From Tolypocladium sp. Sup5 PDA-1 (lineage: Eukaryota; Ascomycota; Sordariomycetes; Hypocreales; Ophiocordycipitaceae): DNA of 64,000 nt. Under the pieces are notes generated by a model that saw nothing but the letters and a program-made list of their open reading frames with translations, was not told where the DNA came from and searched no databases. The stretch lies in NCBI GenBank assembly GCA_000750105.3, contig JPHH03000008.1:558001-622000 (forward strand). The letters are read 5' to 3'. Shown in pieces: positions 54,268 through 64,000 of the stretch (position 1 is its first letter; each line of letters starts with the position of its first letter). The position numbers were made by a program, and so were the translations under genes.

Positions 54268-57200
54268 TCATAACCAAGACCCGGCTCGCAAGTTTGTCGT
54301 CTTGCGCCTTGACAGCCCCGTCGGAAGACGGTCCAAAACTGTTCGCGCTCCTTTCAAAGACGACGAAGGGATAGGCACCACATAAGGGTCCAGCTCAACG
54401 CCGATGTGCGATTTCTTGTCGACTCCCACGTATCGCCCGAAACTGTAGGTGCGGTTCCGTAGCCCCAGGTCGCGTCGGGTTGACCTGGCCACTGCGCGAC
54501 TGGGGGCGACGTATGCGAGGATCGATCCGATGCTTGTGGGCATGCGTGGCAGGACGAAGACGATTGCCTGGGCGTAGAAGATGGTTGCGACAATGACGTT
54601 TAATGACAAGACTGACAAGGTGATTATCAACGCGGTCTTGTCCAAAAATATTCTCGTTTCCTGGACGTGGCTCGTTCCCGTGATGGACTCGCTCGGGCTG
54701 CCTGTCGCGAACAACCTCTCCCGACCTAGGCCCATTAATATGGCAAACGTCAGGCGATAAACATCTTCAATAACGGGAATCAGCATCGTGGGGTCGGGAG
54801 GCGGTTTCGCCGGGTCGAGCTGATCTCTTGAATCGATCGAAACTGTGACCAGGTAGTTTAGAAAGTCTCGTGCGACGGTGTCGTTGTGCCATGAGAACCG
54901 GTCTTGCCCCATAAGGCCACTGGCATATGACGTTAACATCTCGCCGATGTGGACGTCGTCTGCGTACCCTCGAGTCGTCTCAATATTGCTCGTTCTGTTG
55001 TAGGAAAGCACATTTCCCGACGTATCAACGGTGACATCGAACATGGCCGTTTCAAAAAGGGGCTCGCATATCGCGAAGCTGGCCTGGATGCTTCCGTTCA
55101 ACGCCTCCCGCCCGTCGAGGGTTCTGCCCCATCCCAGCACATAGAGGCTCGGACATTGGTCGCCTGCCTCCGAATACCCACGCCCTGCATACTCGATTGC
55201 TGATCTCCCATGATACGTTTCCGACGCAAAATCCGTCTGTCGCATCGCCGCACCGACGTGGACGATGACGTCGGGGCACGATGTTGAATTGGCTGTCTTT
55301 CGGACTGTGACTATCGGTCCGCCGACAGGCACGGGACGAACAGGAACAGGCCGACAATTTGCGTTTGCGCCAAACCCCCGAGTCTGCAAAGTGTAAGTGT
55401 CCTCGTAGGAGCTCCTGTTTCTGGGGACAAAGTTGTATGGCTGGAAAAAATACCCCGGTGATATCCAGGGTCCTAATGGCGTTCCGCGCGTTATGTTTGC
55501 CATGGCGAAGAGAAAATGTTCTTTGTAGCTGACTGTGGTGCGTAGATGGTTGCCGATGAATCTCGGGAACTCGGATACGGATTTGTTGGTCAACATGGGC
55601 GATAGAATTGGCTCCATGAGCTCACTGTACTCGGCAGTTGTTTTGTCCTCGTTGAAAAGAGCACCCATGCCAATGCCCAGGAGGTTGGCCAGGAGAGTAG
55701 TGACGCAGGTCAACATGAGGATGAAATGGCGAGCTTTCGCAGCCCTCCAGACAGCCAGTTGCGGCGGAATCGCCGTGTATGTGCTGTCGATGGTTCTGGA
55801 CGGCTGAGCCCTGCCGGCCCCGAGGTCCTGGAAAGGCTGCATGACACAAAGCAGCCTATTTACTAGGACCCAGAAAGGTTCAACGAGGGTGGCAAATGCA
55901 GTTGGGATGTAGTTCTCCAGGATTTGAAGGACTTCGAAGTTTTGGGACGGTCTTGGCAATCCTGCAGAGATCTTAAGCACCCGACCAGTACACCGTGCGA
56001 AGGATTTCCGCGGAGTTACCTTTCTGTGCAACTTCCACCGACTTTAGCCAGGCGATCACAGCAATTGAACTCAGCAATATGACAATGAAGATGAAGCCCA
56101 TCTTTCGAGTCAGGGCGAAAGGGCGGATGGGCTCATAGTAGCTCTCTTGCGTCTTCAGTTCTCGGGTTTCCTGCCGCGAGTCCGGCTCGGTGATGATCTC
56201 GATTTGCAAGTTGTCTTTGCCTTCGTCAGACCCGTCGCAATATGAGAGCCTGAATATCTCATTTCGGAAAAGCTCCAAGAGTGACTTCTCGTTGGCGTCG
56301 TCAACTGTGCGGAACGCCTCCAGAGTCTCGGGGCTGTTGCGGAATATCTCGGAGAACCTCGAAATAGAGTTTGGGTTCTCGCGAAGCTTGGAGGGGGACT
56401 TGCGACACAGCCAAAGTAGAAGGCATGTGAGAACAGTTGAGAGGATGAGGAGCCCCTCGACGACGGCTGAGAAGACCCTGCTGACAAGGATGCCGGACAG
56501 CGGGAAGGTTGAAGAAGCTGTGCGGTTAGAGAAGGTGGTTTCGTTGACAAGCAAACGACTGACGGCGACAGAGAAGAGATATTTGCGGGCGCGATTGTAG
56601 GCCTTATCGAGGGTCTTTGGATCAAAGTACTCGTCCATTGATAAATTTTGCCCAGCGAGAGCATAGCCGGCCATAGTCGCAACCGGGGAAGTTAAGTTAT
56701 AGTCGATCAACCTCAAATGCTGATCGATAACGTAGAAAAAGGGCGCGTCTCGATTAGCAGACTCTGCACCCCAGTCCATCCCGTTTGCGATTGTAAACTC
56801 GAAAGCGGTGGAGTTGAACTCCGATTCGGTCAACGGCTGCCGTTCGGAGACTGTTTGCAGCGCGCTCGTATCCGGTAGCAGGTCGCGGGCACTGACCGAG
56901 GCCACGACTTGCTCTTTGTAGTAGTGGCTTTGGCAGAAGCGGGCTGTAAAGTTGAGGTCGGGGAATTCCATTTTGTCGAAGTCTGGGACACGTCGAGCCC
57001 AGATCGCGAGAAACTGGTGGACAGAATCGGGGGTCTTGGGGCAGTCTGGCCCAGTTAGAGCCAGATCTGAGAATGCGCTTGACCAATAGCCCACATATTG
57101 CATCGTGTAGTCCAAATGGTTAGAGACAGGAATGGTGGCATTGCATCCTTGACCGTTCAAGAAGTAATATTCGATTGTTTTCCCCCTCCTCGACACCTGA

Positions 57201-58228
57201 GCCGGCCAACAAGTGATCTCCGTGGACAGTTTCGTGGTAGTGGCGGTCCAACTGGCCTCGGATGTCTTCGGAGCTGGATCTTTCGCAACGTAATACGGAA
57301 GGAGGGCATACTCGGGGGCCGTGAACGGAGGGTAAGTCTGGTTAAGCCACCCAATGGCATACCCTGTGTTGAGAACCTCGGGCCCCAGGAGCGACACCTG
57401 GTCAGCCAGGGGAAGTAGCCGGGACCTATTCATAAGCGAAACTGCCTGTCTTCGAAAAACGGTGCCAGTTCCGAAGATTGCGCTCTGCAACGGCGTGACC
57501 AACCAGAAGATGAGCATCATGGTCGTTCCAGACAGGAACACTGGCCACTGCCTGCCACATGTATGTCAGCACCCAACCCCGGTACCAAGTCAAGGGAACT
57601 AATACTTCTTCTTCGCCGACGTCCACGGCACAAATGCCACAAACTCACAAGGATAATCCAAAAACAGCGAGTCCTCGCCCCTCGCGCCCCCGGGCTTCGA
57701 CAGCTCGAACCACGGCTGCATGCGCTTGACATCCAGGTCGACCCAGCTCCACACGAGGCTGTACAGCGCGGCCGCAATGTTGGGCACGTACTTGTACGCA
57801 AACGACGCCCACTGCGGTATGTCGTCGAGCGTGGCGGACAGCGCCAGCCCGCCGTGCGCGCCGCTGCGCTGTGCGAGCGTCTCGATGGCCGCGGCGATGA
57901 GCAGCGAGAGCGCGGCGAGGGAGGCGAGGATCGGGGCGGTGAGTGAGAAGGGCTTCCAGCCGTGGTCGATGCCTAGGCCGCGTTAGTACCTATGAAGTAT
58001 AAGTTGGAAGGAAGAGGGTTGGGGGGATTCACCATCGCCGTCTCTGAGCCAGGAGGGGCAGCGTCGGGATGCTCGACTGGGCTTGGCCTTCTTTTCCTGA
58101 CTCTTTAGACTGACTTCTTGGAACCCGTACGTGACACCGCCCGCGTTGGGACTCGCTCGCCGCTCCTCCATTGTGTCGTCGCCGTGTGCCGTATCAACAT
58201 GGCCGGGTCGGTATGCCGTCATCCTCAT
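54268..58228 (-). CDS. Large DUF3433 membrane protein
   Basis: A 1262-residue protein from four exons: 58228-58033, 57972-57606, 57551-56020 and 55961-54268. Joins read RDGD-GIDHGWKPFSLTAP, SAKKK-QWPVFLSGTTMM and EVAQK-GLPRPSQNFEVLQ. The third intron is 58 nt (GTAACT..CTGCAG) and explains an apparent stop after VYWSGA. The pattern repeats twice: a tryptophan-containing entry followed by hydrophobic helices (APILASLAALSLLIAAAIE; VFLSGTTMMLIFWLVTPL), a large extracytosolic Asn-glycosylation-rich loop, and a C-terminal helix (AVVEGLLILSTVLTCLLLWL); the second half starts YIPTAFATLVEPFWVLVNRLL. This is the two-copy DUF3433 architecture of filamentous fungi. Function is unknown; plasma-membrane location is inferred. 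The start is 58228 or the next Met at 58222. Confidence 0.85.
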
Positions 58229-59647
58229 AAGACCGACATCCAAGGGACGCTATCCAAGAGACGATGTCCAAGGGACGTGGCGTATATATCGATACAGCAA
58301 CACAGACAACCAGCCTGCCACTTGGACAGGAACCAAGCAGCCCGCCATGAAGACGACAAAGAGGACGTATATAAGAAAACAAGCACAAGAAGAGCCCCCA
58401 GCGGGACCGCCGTCTATAAGCCCCCCCCCCAAAATGCCCCCGTTCTGCAGCCCCCATCGTGGAACCAACACCTTCCAACCCCCCCGTCCTAACAATCTTC
58501 CACCGTCCTACCCATCTCTCCGCGTTAACGGCCCATCCTCTCTGCACGTTGGTCCCATCGCAGCCCGTCTTCCTGAAACGCCATGGTGCTCTAAGCGCCG
58601 TGACCCGTTCCCCGGGACCACGCCCCGACCAATCCCGCCGGAGAGAGGCGATATCCACACGCACGGCGGCGGCCTGCCGAGGGACCGCGCTGCATGAAGA
58701 TCTTCCGCTGAGACCTCGACAAGGCGCAGCGGCGGGTGCTCGCATACAGCTGAAAGAACACATAGTACGAAGTTTGCCTTCCTAAGGAAACATATTGATC
58801 AAGAACGTAAAGATTTGAGCTGTGGCTGCGGGGAGAGCAGTAGATACCCGATTGGAGGAAAGACGAATAGAGTCGGTGGTGGCTCAGGGGGATGAAGACG
58901 TCTAAATCAGGATCGCGCCTGTTAGCGCCGGCGGCTAATATCGTGCACCTCCCGTCCCGCGATCTGCCTTGCCACCAACCACAACCTCAACCACAACCCA
59001 TCACCACTCCCACTGCTACTTCGCGTTGGTTGACTCGACAAACTTGACACCACTAAACTCCAGCCTCTCTGCACGGGAGCCGATCCGATGTATCAAGTAG
59101 ACCAGGTGGACGCTCAATCACACTTCAGCCACACAGGGCAGACGATCAGTGATATCGGAACCTTGCCACTCTCTGTATTCTCTCAGCTAACAAGCCGTGA
59201 ATGGCGTTGGACAATCGCTCTGGGCATAATTCTAGACCGCCCAAGGCAACAAGCCCCGAGCCCCAAGTTTTTAATGTTACAGCCAAAAGAACAGATAAAC
59301 TACAATGCCACCGCCCTGTTGCCCTCGCACATGACCACCGCGAACACGCCGAGGCAGACTGGCGAGATGTGCAGAAAGAGAATAGAAAGGAAGCCGGGAA
59401 GAAGGCCCAATATGCTGGTTCTCGCACCACTATGATACTGTCCAGTTGCCATTCGGCCACCAAAAAGGACCAGGTTCCTTGGCTGTCGCGACGCCTCCAA
59501 CGCCCATGTGTGTGTGTTGTACTATGTGTGTAAGAAGAGCCTCTTAGCACCCCGTCGGTGGAGGGAGTGCTCGCAGAAGTAAGTCATGCCATCGTGGTGT
59601 ATGTATATTCCGAGGTTTTGATGTTTCGAATTGCCCGCAGGCTCGAC
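58229..59647. other. Spacer with promoter of the DUF3433 gene, nothing else recognised
   Basis: About 1.4 kb between the DUF3433 start and the KNR4/SMI1 stop (both minus strand). It contains a C10 run at 58421-58430 and stop-rich frames otherwise. Open frames here overlap on both strands and look like noise. Confidence 0.4.
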
Positions 59648-61360
59648 TCAGATCTCGATCGTCTTCATCGAATCGTCAGCCACCGCCGGCTGCTTGCCAT
59701 TCATTTTACTTGAAGGCACTTCGTTCTCCTTGACCTTGTCCTTGAGCTTGATCAGGTCTGATTCGGAGCGCCCCAAGGTCGAGATTCGCAGCGCATTCTT
59801 GCCATCGTCGCTCGCCGGCGGCGTTTCCACCTCGACAAGCGTGCTGGGCTCGATTTCGGCGCTGGGTATCTCGGGGATCGAGGACTCCTCCGTGACTCTA
59901 CTCAGAGGAGGCGGCTTTCCGTATATAGGTCGCATGGGGCTTGTCAGGGGAGACGATCCGCTGAGTCGCTGCATGGACCTACCACGCACGTCTCCGTTTG
60001 CTTCCACGGGGCTCTGGTATGGCGAGGCAGACCGCGAGCCAAGGGGCGAGCCTGCCTTGGGCGGCGCCATTGAGGCGCGCTTGGCCGCTCGACGTCCGTA
60101 CTTTTGGTCCATCCTCCACCGCAGGATGCTGAAGTAGGCCGGCTCAATGCGCGTCTCCTTAAACTCTCTCAGCTTGAGCTCGCTGTTGTCCTCATCCACA
60201 TACCACTTCCCGCTGCTGAGGTCGTCGGCCACGAGTGCGAGGAAGGCAGCCCAGGAGCGGGCCACGACGTACTTCGTGTCATAGTCTCGGCCGAACAGGA
60301 TGATCTGACCCCATCGGCCGCCGGGGCCCGGAGCCAAGTCCACCGCCAGGTTGTTGCCGCCCCAGTCGCGAACCAAGGGGATCCAGCCAGCGTGAGCGTA
60401 CGCCTTCTGGACGGCGTTGGGCGGGACCGAGCCCTGTCGGGACAGGAGGTTCTGTCGCCATTCGTCGGGGTTGCTGGCAGAGGATGAGGATGACGGTCGC
60501 TGCTTCGAGGATGACGCCTCACTGCTTCCCCCAAATGCCTTGGACGGTGTTGTGGGCTTGGCGTTGGCCGTGTCGAGCAAGAACTGGTGGTTGACTCTCC
60601 TCCAGGTGTCCCATTCCTGAACAATCTCCTCGCAGTCCATCAGCATGGAGCCAAAGATGATGCCCGTGGGTGTGCCTCCTCGCTCCTGGCCATCGTGGAT
60701 CCCGAGCGACTCGCGCACGTCCTGGGGCAGGGAGCAATCCAGCTGGTGCTCGAGGTCGTTGAGGTCGTTGGTGGTGGCGCCCTCACCGAGTTGGTCCCAG
60801 AGCTCGGGGTAGTTTTCTTCGGCCCAGGCGTCTATCCTCTTCCACGAGTGGCGGACAGGCGGCGGGGGCGGCAGACCGTCCTGGAAGGACTGCATTGGCA
60901 CGTCACCGGGGCTCTGGACCTCGAAACCGTCGGCCTGCTTGGCGGACATGGATCGCATTCCAGGCGAGTACGGGCCGTTGGTCGGGGTCCGGGCGCCGCT
61001 ACCAGGGGGCGACGACGCGCGACCGGCGTCATCGAAGTACGGGTTGCTGACGTCGGCGCGGGAATCGGAAGCGGTGGCAACGCCGGTGAGGATGCTGTCC
61101 CTTCCGTTTTGTAAGGGCACATGGCGGCCCGTCCTGTGCGGCGAATCGAAGGAAGAATCTGCGACGTCGAGTTTAGTCTGTGTTCACGGGTCGATCGGGG
61201 GGAATCGGAGGAGGAGCTCACGTCTATCATAGCTGGTCATGGTGTGCCAGAACGAGCGGAGGGCGGAACCGAAGCTGCGGCGAGGGATTAGCGACTCAGT
61301 CAAACTGGCGACACGGTTGGCATCACGGCAGGGAGGCACTGCTCACCTAGAGTTCGCCAT
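59648..61360 (-). CDS. SMI1: KNR4/SMI1 cell-wall and signalling regulator
   Basis: A 525-residue protein from exons 61360-61347 (14 nt), 61274-61222 and 61158-59648. Joins read MANS-SFGSALRSFWHTMTSYDR-HSSFDSPHRTGRH, matching the fungal Knr4/Smi1 N-terminus. The SMI1/KNR4 fold covers about residues 110-330: WKRIDAWAEENYPELWDQLG, LPQDVRESLGIHDGQ, IFGSMLMDCEEIVQEW, VRDWGGNNLAVDLAPGPGG and RSWAAFLALVADDL. The flanks are low-complexity Ser/Pro-rich and probably disordered. Knr4/Smi1 couples the cell-integrity MAP kinase and calcineurin pathways and localises to sites of polarised growth; that is known for yeast and inferred here. The tiny first exon is supported by its ATG and by the conserved sequence it joins. 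Confidence 0.92.
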
Positions 61361-63904
61361 GGTCACTGTAGGGGCGGGCTTCGGGCCAAGATGGCGACAG
61401 GCAGTCGATGCGGATGTCGGACGCAGCGCAGTGCAAAAAGGGGTGGCGTCGCGTCAACACACAGAGCCTGGGTGACCCTGTAGCCGTGGTTGATGCGCAG
61501 CGCAGCAGAAGCAGGGGGTCGCTTCTCGCTGCCGGAAAACTCGTAGGGTCGCGACGATTCAGGGAGCGGCCGCTGTCGACGCTTTTCGAGGGTCTCGTGA
61601 AGGACGAAGGGACAATCCGCAAATGGCGACCGACGTGACAACGAGTGCAAGTCCCAGAGCTGGAACACGAGCTGCAGGCGGGTGGCGGTGGTGTTTGGCG
61701 GCTATGGAGGTGTTGACCACGGAGAGTTTGGCTGCGGCGAGGTGGTGGGTGGGTAATGACCTGGGTGTGTGGAGGAATTTTGCAGTGGAAGTGGAAGTGC
61801 AAGTTGCAGGTGGTCCCTGGGCCCCTATATTTTTGGACACGGGCTCCAGAGAAGGGCAGGGAAACGAAATGTGGAGGGGCGAGGAATTATAAGGCCGAGT
61901 ATCCGTGCCGACGACACGGAGGCTAAGAGACGTGAAGAAGCAGAGTCGAGGATGAATGCGGCCGGCGGCGAGGTGTTGAATTCGGGGAGACGCATGCAGA
62001 GTTGCAAGAAAGCTGAAGAAGTGAAAGGTGTGTTGTTGCCGGCGGCAGATTGGACGAGGCGCCCGCTGGGCGTGATTGAGTGCTGAGCGGCGCGCCGAAA
62101 TGGGCACGGGCAAGGGGGAGGGAGGGGGCGAGCAAAAGCAGGAAATGGGGGATGAGATGACCAAGCGTCTGCGCGCACGACGCACGACAGAATCCAGGGC
62201 AGCGGAGGGCAGCGAGGCAAGCAGGCCTGGCCAACAGCGCCAGGGCCCTTGATTCACGGGTCCGTTGTACTCGTAATAGCAGCCAAGCCCTGGAGGGCTC
62301 TAGCGGCTGGGGCCGTTGGGGATGTGACGGGTGCTGCCTAGGTACCTTAGGTACTTCGTACCTATGAACAGTGGAGGCTGGTCCCTAGCCTGCCCAGTCC
62401 TTCATCGGCTGCACTCTCGTCGTCATCATCGCAGCCAGAGAACAAGCACCCGCCGCGTCTGGTCCCAGCACAGCAATCACAGCAGCCGCGTTCATCCCAT
62501 CCATCGCCGCAGATGCAGGTACCGTACCGGCAGCGCTGCGCCGACTCGACGCGTGGATGCAAACACGCCAACCCGCGAGGGATGAGCAGCCGGCCAACAA
62601 CCGCCTAAAATCCGTCCAGGTAATAGCGAATCAGGGAGAAAAGGGGCGTTCCCAAGACTCAATCAGAGACTCGCACGCAGGCCCCAGAGGTCATCTCGGG
62701 GCCGACGAGTATTAGAGGGTGACCTCGGCCCACCGCACATTCCGCAGGCCCCGCTCAGGTACCCGCCTAAGACGCACGCCGCATTTCGCGAGCTGGGAGC
62801 TCCCCACCTTTTTTCGCAGGCGGATCCTGGCCAAGGGACGGGGGGGACGGATACAACCCGCGATGCGATGGGCGGGCGGGCGATTTGCGGGTTGCATTAT
62901 ATTAACGTCGGGCCCGCGAGGTTCGAGGCGCGTTTCATCGGCAGGCCTTCGGGCATGATGGTGATATATTACCATCGGCCCCGACGGCGGGCTGCCCTGA
63001 GCGAGCACATTGCCTCGTTGCGTACGGACTACGGACTACAGGGAGCGATAAAATCATGGCGCCACGCGCGTTGATGCGTGCCCCTGAGCCAGATCCAGAC
63101 TGGAGCCGGAACCCAAAAAGACGGGCTCGACAGTGGGGGCGAGCCAGTTAGCAGCGGCGCTGTTGAACGTGTGCCTGGGTAAGCTGGGGCTAGCAAGAGT
63201 CCCCCCATCCGCCATCGTGAGGTTCAGCGCGCACACGGCGCACACGACGTTTCGTAGTCCGTACGAGTAGACACCAGATCAACACCTCATGCTTACCAGA
63301 GTAAGGTACGTAACTGGCGTCATCGTCCCAGACATCAGATTCAACCCAAAAAGCACACTCAGTTCACCCCGCATCCACGATTCCCGTCTCTGCATCTCGC
63401 CGGCGCCGACGTCACGCTCCCAATCCACTGAAACACACCCTCTGCCGTCTTGCGTCGATCCGATGTACGCAGCCGCTTTGGCCAAAAAAAACTTCCAGCC
63501 AAGTGCCGTTCAACACCCGCATTCACTTGGCGCCATCGTATCGCGTCGTTGAGCCGCACCTCAGTCGGCAGCTGGGCTTCTGGGGCTTGATGTGGCGCAT
63601 GGCTGCTCACATGACAGCCACTTTCCCGTATTCATGACGTACCCAGCTGCGTTCAACGACACCCATGTGCGTCATCATCAAGATCCCAATATTACTTGCA
63701 TGCAATGTATTGATGCGCCTGGTCGCCTCCCGAGCTAGACGCGTCTGTATCGTACATTCGCCGCAACCAGAATAACAACTCTGGATAGAGCACCATCTCC
63801 CAAGTATGCATCCTCAAAACTCCATGCACACAGCCGCTGAACCACAAGCATCCGTCATAACCATCATTCACCGCGCGCGCACTCCCATCTACTCTGCCCT
63901 GCCC
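61361..63904. other. Long spacer with SMI1 promoter; short palindromic element only
   Basis: About 2.5 kb. The first several hundred bases are probably the promoter and leader of the SMI1 gene. A TAGGTACC-type inverted repeat lies at 62339-62364. Open frames on both strands are overlapping and without family character. Confidence 0.4.
62339..62364. repeat. TAGGTAC..GTACCTA inverted repeat
   Basis: TAGGTAC (62339-62345) and GTACCTA (62358-62364) flank 12 bp, with another AGGTAC copy between. Short GGTACC-rich palindromes are scattered through many filamentous fungal genomes; no function is established. Confidence 0.6.
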
Positions 63905-64000
63905 TCACGTCTGCCACATGTGCTCGCTGAGCCCCAGCAGCTTGTCGTCCATCCTCCGCTTCGCCGCCGACGCAATGCCCCTCTCCGGGTTCGCCAGCTG
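63905..64000 (-). CDS. 3' end of an unidentified minus-strand gene (partial)
   Basis: The last 96 bases read on the minus strand as an uninterrupted 31-codon tail ending in a TGA at 63907-63905. It begins QLANPERGIASAAKRRMDDK and ends LLGLSEHMWQT. The composition (basic, amphipathic) and clean open frame up to the window edge suggest a real C-terminus, but it is too short to name a family. Confidence 0.45.
   Translation of the reverse strand, partial: QLANPERGIASAAKRRMDDKLLGLSEHMWQT

Noticed and set aside
55973..56019. A stop codon separating two DUF3433-like proteins.
   Set aside because: A 58-nt intron with good ends removes the stop and yields the expected family linker, so this is one gene.
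57599..57946. Separate small gene suggested by an open frame ending TSAKKKY.
   Set aside because: The segment is exon 2 of the DUF3433 gene; a GTATTA donor within the last lysine codon joins it to QWPVFLSGTTMM.

Overview
The window looks like a filamentous ascomycete genome, most likely a Sordariomycete and probably Hypocreales. Genes have short introns (about 50-100 bp) with GT..AG ends and CTAAC/CTGAC branch points. The gene set is typical of that group: a SAGA/NuA4 TRA1 scaffold, eIF2B delta, ARG7-type ornithine acetyltransferase, HIS3-type IGP dehydratase, Cut9/Cdc16, a KNR4/SMI1 protein, DUF3433 and DUF3684 families, LysM proteins, a GH18 chitinase with chitin-binding modules and an AA11 chitin oxidase. 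The organism was not identified further. I found no rRNA, tRNA, CRISPR array or intact transposon.

Layout. 0-10 kb is a compact housekeeping block: the 3' end of a DUF3684-like gene, a small probable complex I subunit, eIF2B delta (-), ornithine acetyltransferase (+), IGP dehydratase (-) and APC/C subunit Cut9 (+). Three of these genes concern amino-acid homeostasis. eIF2B delta is the regulator that sets general amino-acid control, and the other two are classical targets of that system; Gcn4/CPC1-type TGAGTCA or TGACTC sites lie in front of all three. 10-19.5 kb is accessory: a membrane-anchored TAP-like peptidase, an F-box/ankyrin gene with an apparent frameshift, a clearly dead short-chain dehydrogenase, a 56-bp tandem duplication, a lysine-rich orphan and a DUF7730-like protein. 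19.5-29.3 kb is a run of four secreted proteins: a six-LysM protein, an astacin-like metalloprotease, a chitin-binding GH18 chitinase and an SGNH hydrolase interrupted by an in-frame TAG. It reads as a chitin/cell-surface interaction cluster.

30.5-48 kb is again conserved: a small membrane protein, acetoacetyl-CoA synthetase, the 11.6-kb TRA1 coding region and an AIG2/gamma-glutamylcyclotransferase gene with an 8-nt microexon. 48-52.6 kb is a long stretch with no gene I can defend; its right end is the promoter and intron-bearing 5' leader of the AA11 chitin oxidase at 52.7 kb. 54.3-58.2 kb holds a large DUF3433 membrane protein and 59.6-61.4 kb the KNR4/SMI1 cell-wall/signalling protein. The last 96 bases are the 3' end of another minus-strand gene.

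Exon boundaries were assigned by hand from splice signals, frame continuity and remembered family motifs, without alignment tools. Functional calls rest on motif recognition. The most noteworthy items are the CPC1-site arrangement, the secreted chitin cluster with its interrupted SGNH gene, the stopless 57-nt intron in the TRA1 pseudokinase region, and the multi-lesion SDR pseudogene in a decaying accessory island.
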